A DNA stretch of 10,008 bases from an uncultured Actinomycetes bacterium (GTDB taxonomy: Bacteria; Actinomycetota; Actinomycetes; S36-B12): the NCBI GenBank assembly GCA_905181745.1, contig CAJIYV010000029.1, positions 1 to 10,008 on the forward strand, given 5' to 3'. Of this stretch, positions 6,793 through 10,008 are shown in pieces. Made by a program: the position numbers and the translations under genes. Below the pieces are notes generated by a model that did no database searches, was not told the DNA's origin, and saw nothing but the letters and a program-made list of their open reading frames with translations. Position 1 is the first letter of the stretch, and every line of letters starts with the position of its first letter.

Positions 6793-7638
6793 ATGTTGCG
6801 GGTTGCAATTCCCAATAAGGGGCAATTGGCCCAGCCGGCTGCGCAACTTCTTAAGGAAGCCGGCTACCTTGCCTCACTCAATGCGAGGTCTTTAACCCTT
6901 GTCGACTCAACGAACGACGTTGAGTTCTTCTTTCTTCGACCAAAAGACGTCGCGATTTATGTGGGTGCGGGAACCATTGACTTGGGAATAACTGGCAGAG
7001 ACATGTTGCTCGATAGTGGGGCGCCGGCGCTGGAAATAATGCAGCTTGGCTTTGCCCCATCGACGTTTCGATTGGCTGTCCCCAAGGGTTCTATGAGTTC
7101 ACGTGAAGAGCTCAATGGCAAGAGGATCGCCACTTCCTATGAAGGCCTTCTGCTTGCCTGGCTAGAACGGTTTCAGATCTCAGCGCAAATCGTTCGCCTT
7201 GATGGCGCAGTCGAAAACGCGGTAGCACTCGGCGTCGCCGATGCCGTAGCAGACGTCGTTGCAACCGGAGCCACCTTGCGTGCGGCCGGACTGGAAGTTT
7301 TGGGGGATCCGATTTTAGAATCGGAGGCAATTGTGATTCGACCCGAAAACTCCGAAAAAACGCAGGCGCAAGATACCTTTGAGAGACGGCTGCACAGTGT
7401 GAATGTCGCGAGATCATACGTATTGGTTGATTTCGATGTGCCTAATGAACGATTGTCCCAGGCGTGTGAGATCACCCCAGGTATTGAATCACCAACAATT
7501 TCTGCGCTGCAAGATCCAGCGTGGTCTGCAGTACGTGCAATGGTGCTCAGCATCGATGTGCATCGCATTATGGATGAACTATTTGCATTAGGGGCAAAGG
7601 GGATCCTAGTAACCGACATTCAGGCGTGCAGGCTTTAG
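6793..7638 (+). CDS. hisG: ATP phosphoribosyltransferase, long form with regulatory domain
   Basis: The first, committed enzyme of histidine synthesis joins ATP and PRPP to form phosphoribosyl-ATP. This 281-residue protein is the long form, which does not need HisZ. Seen: MLRVAIPNKGQL at the start, DLGITGRD (63-70), RIATSYEGLL (111-120) and the PRPP-binding segment DVVATGATLRAAGL (154-167). The C-terminal domain (about 205-281), ending in GAKGILVTDIQACRL, is the ACT-like domain that binds histidine for feedback inhibition in relatives. The ATG at 6793 has AAAGGG (6781-6786) six bases upstream. It probably shares the hisE transcript. Its TAG stop overlaps the stop of the convergent transporter gene, and no terminator separates them. 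Confidence 0.96.
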   Translation: MLRVAIPNKGQLAQPAAQLLKEAGYLASLNARSLTLVDSTNDVEFFFLRPKDVAIYVGAGTIDLGITGRDMLLDSGAPALEIMQLGFAPSTFRLAVPKGSMSSREELNGKRIATSYEGLLLAWLERFQISAQIVRLDGAVENAVALGVADAVADVVATGATLRAAGLEVLGDPILESEAIVIRPENSEKTQAQDTFERRLHSVNVARSYVLVDFDVPNERLSQACEITPGIESPTISALQDPAWSAVRAMVLSIDVHRIMDELFALGAKGILVTDIQACRL

Positions 7639-8837
7639 TCGACGTGTACATTTCGACGGAGTGGCAATACCGTTAGTAATTGCAGCACAGAAATGCCGGC
7701 CAAGATCGTGAAAACCATTGACCATGAATCAAAATAGTCAAGGAGCACTCCGGCAATTAACGGGCCGGCAGCGGCGACCGTGTAGGTAATAAAGAACGTC
7801 ATCGCGGAGAGTCGAGCAGCACTGGCTGAATCCTTGCTGTACTCGCTGATCAACCCGAGGGCCATTGCGAATGTGCCGCTCAGGAAAAAACCGAGAATCA
7901 AGAGAGCCAGCCAAGGCAAGAAGTCGGGCAGCCAAGCTATTGAGATGAGCGCAATTGAAGTTGCCACGATGGCGACGGTGAATAATGTCCGACGATGTCT
8001 TATCCGCACGGCTAATGCGACGAGCACAAAACCGGCCACAACCTGAGCACTGGTGAATAGACCAAAGAGCCATCCAGCATTCTCTTGGGTCCAGCCACGA
8101 GCTTGGTAGGAAGGCGCAATCCATGCGAGTGAACTGTAAAAGATGATTGAATTGAGGGCCATGCTCAGTGCCAACGCCCATGCGATTTTGTTTCGCCATG
8201 GCAATTCTCGGATCCGCACTATTGCTGAGGGCCGATCATGGGCGGGGGAGTTGCGTTCGGTGTAAGTCCAGGCCGCTAGCGCTATGAGCGCCGGGATCGC
8301 CCAGAACGCCAGTGCGAGAGACCATGATCCAAGCCATTGCGCAATGGGCACGGTGAGCGCCCCACCCAGGGCGGCCCCGACCATGAGTGCGGCGATCCAG
8401 GTCGATGTTGCCGTACCGAGGGCGTGGGGGAGCTGCTCCCTTACGATTCCGGGGATTAGCCCGGCGGCAAATGCGATACCGACTCCGGCGAGAAAAGCCG
8501 AGAGAAAAAGCAATGCGGGTACTGCTTCTATCGCTCGGAGTAAAGTTGCGGCGCTTAAGGAGACCAGGGCCAAGATTACTAGGTGCTTGCGACCAAAGCG
8601 CATGGCCAACGCGGGAACGGTGAGTGCGAAAATTCCCATACATAATACTGGGATTGTTGTGAGGACTCCTATTGTTGCGGAGCTCCAACCAGTAGTTGCG
8701 ACAATGTCACTGGTAAGAGTGGGAAGGCTCGATAGGACGGGGCGCAGGTTCACGGCAACCAGGGCGACAGCGGTAAGCACCATCCACGACGGTGGCGCTT
8801 TTGCGGTTCCGGTCTGATTGTTTAATGCAGATGTCAC
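7635..8837 (-). CDS. MFS transporter, CynX/NimT-like
   Basis: A 400-residue inner-membrane protein with about twelve hydrophobic segments in two halves, split by a polar loop near residues 192-217. The NLRPVLSSLPTL segment (30-41) in the first helix is the mark of the CynX/NimT (cyanate and 2-nitroimidazole transport) branch. A motif-A-like ALAMRFGRKH (76-85) lies between helices 2 and 3. The substrate cannot be told from sequence; members also include generic efflux proteins. The frame stays open to 8972, but the GTG at 8837 is chosen: it has GGAGA seven to eight bases upstream and begins a short polar tail before helix 1, while a longer start would overlap the divergent sseB. It converges on hisG with a four-base stop overlap and is the only minus-strand gene here. 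Confidence 0.88.
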   Translation of the reverse strand: MTSALNNQTGTAKAPPSWMVLTAVALVAVNLRPVLSSLPTLTSDIVATTGWSSATIGVLTTIPVLCMGIFALTVPALAMRFGRKHLVILALVSLSAATLLRAIEAVPALLFLSAFLAGVGIAFAAGLIPGIVREQLPHALGTATSTWIAALMVGAALGGALTVPIAQWLGSWSLALAFWAIPALIALAAWTYTERNSPAHDRPSAIVRIRELPWRNKIAWALALSMALNSIIFYSSLAWIAPSYQARGWTQENAGWLFGLFTSAQVVAGFVLVALAVRIRHRRTLFTVAIVATSIALISIAWLPDFLPWLALLILGFFLSGTFAMALGLISEYSKDSASAARLSAMTFFITYTVAAAGPLIAGVLLDYFDSWSMVFTILAGISVLQLLTVLPLRRNVHVD

Positions 8838-8857
8838 GCACGTATTCTCCAGTGCGT
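8836..8857. repeat. Inverted repeat around the transporter start site
   Basis: ACGCAC (8836-8841) and GTGCGT (8852-8857) are perfect 6-base inverted arms separated by ten bases. On the transporter mRNA the loop holds its GGAGA ribosome site and the 3' arm covers the first two bases of the GTG start. It could be an operator or an RNA hairpin hiding the start; it could also be chance. Confidence 0.35.
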
Positions 8858-8863
8858 ACAGTA
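8857..8863. promoter_or_regulatory. Shared symmetrical -10 element for sseB (+) and transporter (-)
   Basis: TACAGTA reads as TACAGT on the plus strand (8857-8862) and as TACTGT on the minus strand (8863-8858). Both fit the TA[CG][AT][CG]T pattern of the other promoters in this window. On the plus strand it is exactly six bases before ATG 8869 of sseB. On the minus strand a start near 8851 would leave a 5' leader of about 14 bases, containing GGAGA, before GTG 8837. Confidence 0.55.
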
Positions 8864-8868
8864 TTGAT

Positions 8869-9543
8869 ATGCACGAGCATGCCAAAAGAGGCGAAAGTGA
8901 TCGTGGGCATGGGGCGAAGCTTGGGGACTTCCAGTCCCAGTGGTCACAAGACCTTGGTGAGGCGGATCCCACGCTTCAGGTAGCGCTATTAAATGGAGAA
9001 ATTCGTCCATTGTTGACAGCGCTCTCTTCTTCGCGACTTTTTATCGCACTTGTTGCCGAAATGGCCGGGGAGCCAAGTTCAGGGGATAAGAGCTCAGAAA
9101 TGAGCGTGGCATGCTTAAGGGCAACCGATGGCCGGTTGGGACTTTTGGGTTTCACGGGTCTTGATTCGTTGGCAGAATGGAATCCGAGGGCGAGGCCGGT
9201 ACCCATTTCTGCCCCCGACGCCGCCGAAGCGGCACTTGATGAAAATGCTCAGGCGCTTATCCTTGATCTTGCGGGCCCATGTGCAACGACTTTGACGTTA
9301 CCGGACGTAGTCGCGCTATCCGGCCGAGATCAACGAGAAAGGGCAGTTCACCTCTTACACGGGCTTCTTGGAGAAATGTCTGACCTAGTTACTTTCTCTC
9401 AACGACCGGATTCAGTGTTACAACTTGATGTGCCAGATTCTATGTTGGAGCGTGTACAAGAAATTGTTCGGACGAATTCTGCTCTACACAGTTTCGTGCC
9501 GGCAGGAATTGCGATGCACGCGCGGGCGAGGGAGGCCAGGTGA
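8869..9543 (+). CDS. SseB-family protein
   Basis: A 224-residue soluble protein of the SseB N-terminal-domain family, whose molecular function is not established in actinobacteria. The domain runs from about residue 30 to 155. It shows the family pattern: a helix with ADPTLQVALLNGE, a first strand SSRLFIALVAEM, an SSEMSVACLRATDGRLGLLGFTG strand pair, and SLAEWNPRARPVPI leading to ALILDLAGP. The remainder (about 160-224) resembles no domain I recognise. ATG 8869 is chosen over the upstream in-frame TTG 8818 because it has a -10 hexamer exactly six bases before it and because 8818 would lie inside the divergent transporter gene. An SseB-family gene just upstream of infC is a common arrangement in actinobacteria. 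Confidence 0.82.
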   Translation: MHEHAKRGESDRGHGAKLGDFQSQWSQDLGEADPTLQVALLNGEIRPLLTALSSSRLFIALVAEMAGEPSSGDKSSEMSVACLRATDGRLGLLGFTGLDSLAEWNPRARPVPISAPDAAEAALDENAQALILDLAGPCATTLTLPDVVALSGRDQRERAVHLLHGLLGEMSDLVTFSQRPDSVLQLDVPDSMLERVQEIVRTNSALHSFVPAGIAMHARAREAR

Positions 9544-9608
9544 ACAGGCTGAATACAGCTTCGACGGCTATTACCTTGGAAATGTCTAGGCCTGCGGAAT
9601 TTCCCTAG
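9540..9608 (+). CDS. Possible 22-residue small protein coupled to the SseB gene
   Basis: A GTG at 9540 overlaps the SseB-family stop (GTGA). It has GGAGG (9531-9535) four bases upstream and opens a 22-codon frame ending at TAG 9606-9608. The peptide (MNRLNTASTAITLEM, then SRPAEFP) resembles nothing I recognise. The only support is the ribosome site plus the overlap, so it may be accidental. Confidence 0.2.
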   Translation: MNRLNTASTAITLEMSRPAEFP

Positions 9609-9616
9609 TTCGCACC

Positions 9617-9625
9617 TGTTACTCT
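9617..9625 (+). promoter_or_regulatory. Candidate extended -10 promoter of infC
   Basis: TGTTACTCT is an extended -10: TG, one base, then TACTCT (9620-9625), which fits the same hexamer pattern as the other promoters here. No clear -35 is seen. The start would be near 9632, giving infC a leader of about 240 bases. It lies 74 bases after the SseB-family stop. Confidence 0.45.
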
Positions 9626-9701
9626 GAGGATTCTCGGATTTGGGGTGAAACTCAGGTCCTGCAAGCGGAGCATCGGTTCCCACCAGAAGGCAAGACCGTT
9701 T

Positions 9702-9749
9702 GTGCATGAATGTGCACACAGGAGCACGTCTGTCTGGTTAAGGCATTAG
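9702..9749 (+). CDS. Possible leader peptide of infC
   Basis: GTG 9702 opens a 15-codon frame (MHECAHRSTSVWLRH) ending at TAG 9747-9749, at the foot of the UUCG hairpin. AGAAGG (9685-9690) lies 11 bases upstream. An overlapping ATG at 9706 gives an alternative 11-codon frame (MNVHTGARLSG, stop 9739-9741), but with 15-base spacing. Only one, or neither, may be translated. Confidence 0.25.
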   Translation: MHECAHRSTSVWLRH

Positions 9750-9793
9750 CCCTTCGGGGCGTCATGCTTCAGGGTGTCCTCACCCTGCCGGTT

Positions 9794-9823
9794 CCTCCGT
9801 GCGCGCTGCGCCGGAGGTTTTTT
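9794..9823 (+). terminator. Intrinsic terminator/attenuator in the infC leader
   Basis: CCTCCG (9794-9799) pairs with CGGAGG (9812-9817). Inside, after one bulged T, GCGC (9801-9804) pairs with GCGC (9808-9811) around a three-base loop. Six T's follow at once (9818-9823). It lies 50 bases upstream of the infC start and 250 bases after the SseB-family stop, so it is better explained as an attenuator of infC than as the SseB-gene terminator. Confidence 0.8.
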
Positions 9824-9873
9824 GGTGCGGGGGATCAGCACAGTCGATTTATTGTCAACTGATAGGAGGCGCC

Positions 9874-10008
9874 ATCAGCGTCGAACCAAGGATCAACGAC
9901 CGGATCCGTGTCCCTGAGGTGCGCCTTGTAGGACCCGCGGGCGAGCAGGTAGGGATTGTCAAGATTGAAGATGCTCTCCGTCTTGCAATTGAGGCAGATC
10001 TGGACCTT
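9874..10008 (+). CDS. infC: Translation initiation factor IF-3 (N-terminal part, cut by window end)
   Basis: 45 codons are visible. IF-3 binds the 30S subunit, keeps it from joining 50S and checks the start codon and initiator tRNA. The peptide EPRINDRIRVPEVRLVGP then GEQVGIV matches the IF-3 N-terminal domain from its first residues. The start is AUC (9874-9876), preceded by AGGAGG (9864-9869) four bases upstream. No ATG, GTG or TTG occurs in frame nearby, and the family N-terminus begins here. A non-standard start is a known property of infC: E. coli uses AUU so that IF-3 represses its own translation by rejecting such starts. rpmI and rplT would normally follow outside the window. Confidence 0.93.
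   Translation, partial: MSVEPRINDRIRVPEVRLVGPAGEQVGIVKIEDALRLAIEADLDL

Larger units (their letters stand above)
9632..9873 (+). promoter_or_regulatory. Structured 5' leader of infC
   Basis: This gene-free stretch holds successive hairpins. TGTGCA/TGCACA is at 9701-9706 and 9713-9718. GCCC-UUCG-GGGC is at 9749-9760, possibly extended by GCAT/ATGC. AGGGTG-UCCU-CACCCT is at 9771-9786. An intrinsic terminator follows at 9794-9823. A possible leader peptide is at 9702-9749. A terminator upstream of the gene with no gene before it means attenuation of infC is likely. A competing 5-base pairing, CGGAG 9666-9670 with CTCCG 9795-9799, would break the terminator but is weak. In Bacillus the infC operon leader is attenuated by protein L20; whether this leader works the same way is not known from sequence. 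Confidence 0.6.

Noticed and set aside
7173..7619. 148-codon antisense frame within hisG
   Set aside because: Serine/threonine-rich shadow with no motif; hisG on the other strand is fully explained by its family.
8236..8817. Long open frames opposite or alongside the transporter, on both strands
   Set aside because: Arginine- and proline-rich translations without motifs; they are shadows of the transporter gene's codon use.
8818..8868. TTG start at 8818 for the SseB-family gene
   Set aside because: It lies inside the transporter coding region, lacks a ribosome site, and the downstream ATG fits the leaderless pattern.
8838..8972. 45-residue N-terminal extension of the transporter to 8972
   Set aside because: It would overlap the SseB-family gene, has low-complexity polar content unlike a transporter N-terminus, and GTG 8837 has a proper ribosome site.
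9399..9719. 106-codon minus-strand frame across the end of the SseB-family gene and the infC leader
   Set aside because: Composition is cysteine- and arginine-rich without domain features, and it runs through the proposed infC promoter.
9794..9823. Terminator as the end signal of the SseB-family gene
   Set aside because: It is 250 bases past that stop, with a candidate infC promoter in between; an infC attenuator fits better, though it may also stop read-through.
1..10008. CRISPR arrays, transposases, phage or defence genes
   Set aside because: No regular repeats, insertion-sequence ends or recognisable mobile or defence proteins were found; all genes but the transporter are conserved housekeeping types.

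Overview
The window is a compact chromosomal segment of an actinobacterium. Three things point there: the gene order priA-def-fmt-rsmB-rpe-ribD-ribE-ribH-hisE-hisG, the character of the proteins (a PriA without visible helicase motifs in its C-terminal half, actinobacterial-type RsmB and HisE, an SseB-family protein next to infC), and the many TANNNT-type -10 boxes placed directly before start codons. Base composition looks close to half G+C and intergenic space is nearly absent. Both suggest a small-genome, possibly aquatic, actinobacterium, but that placement is inference. I see no mobile element, CRISPR array, tRNA or rRNA.

Layout. Positions 1-864 hold the C-terminal part of priA (replication restart), cut by the window edge. 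Positions 894-3701 hold def, fmt and rsmB: N-formylmethionine metabolism plus a 16S rRNA methyltransferase. Positions 3725-5329 hold rpe and ribD, 5346-6472 hold ribE and ribH, and 6482-7638 hold hisE and hisG, all on the plus strand with gaps or overlaps of a few bases. A minus-strand MFS transporter (7635-8837) converges on hisG, with overlapping stop codons. An SseB-family gene (8869-9543) diverges from it. A long untranslated leader (about 9632-9873) carries a strong intrinsic terminator and precedes the start of infC (translation initiation factor IF-3), which begins with an AUC codon and runs off the window.

How it works together. rpe supplies and interconverts pentose phosphates, and ribulose 5-phosphate is the source of the four-carbon riboflavin precursor. 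RibD, RibH and RibE carry out middle and last steps of riboflavin synthesis. The gene that normally sits between ribE and ribH in actinobacteria (ribBA, first committed steps) is missing here. HisG and HisE catalyse steps 1 and 2 of histidine synthesis from PRPP. The flanks are translation and replication housekeeping genes.

The most striking feature is regulatory. Five start codons (def, rpe, ribE, hisE, sseB) are each preceded by a hexamer fitting TA[CG][AT][CG]T with exactly six bases between it and the start codon, and none has a convincing Shine-Dalgarno. This is the layout of leaderless transcription. It suggests that the apparent long operon is really a chain of short units: def-fmt-rsmB, rpe-ribD, ribE-ribH, hisE-hisG. 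The downstream genes in each unit use overlaps or Shine-Dalgarno sites. The other notable elements are the infC leader with its attenuator and a shared, symmetrical -10 between the transporter and sseB.
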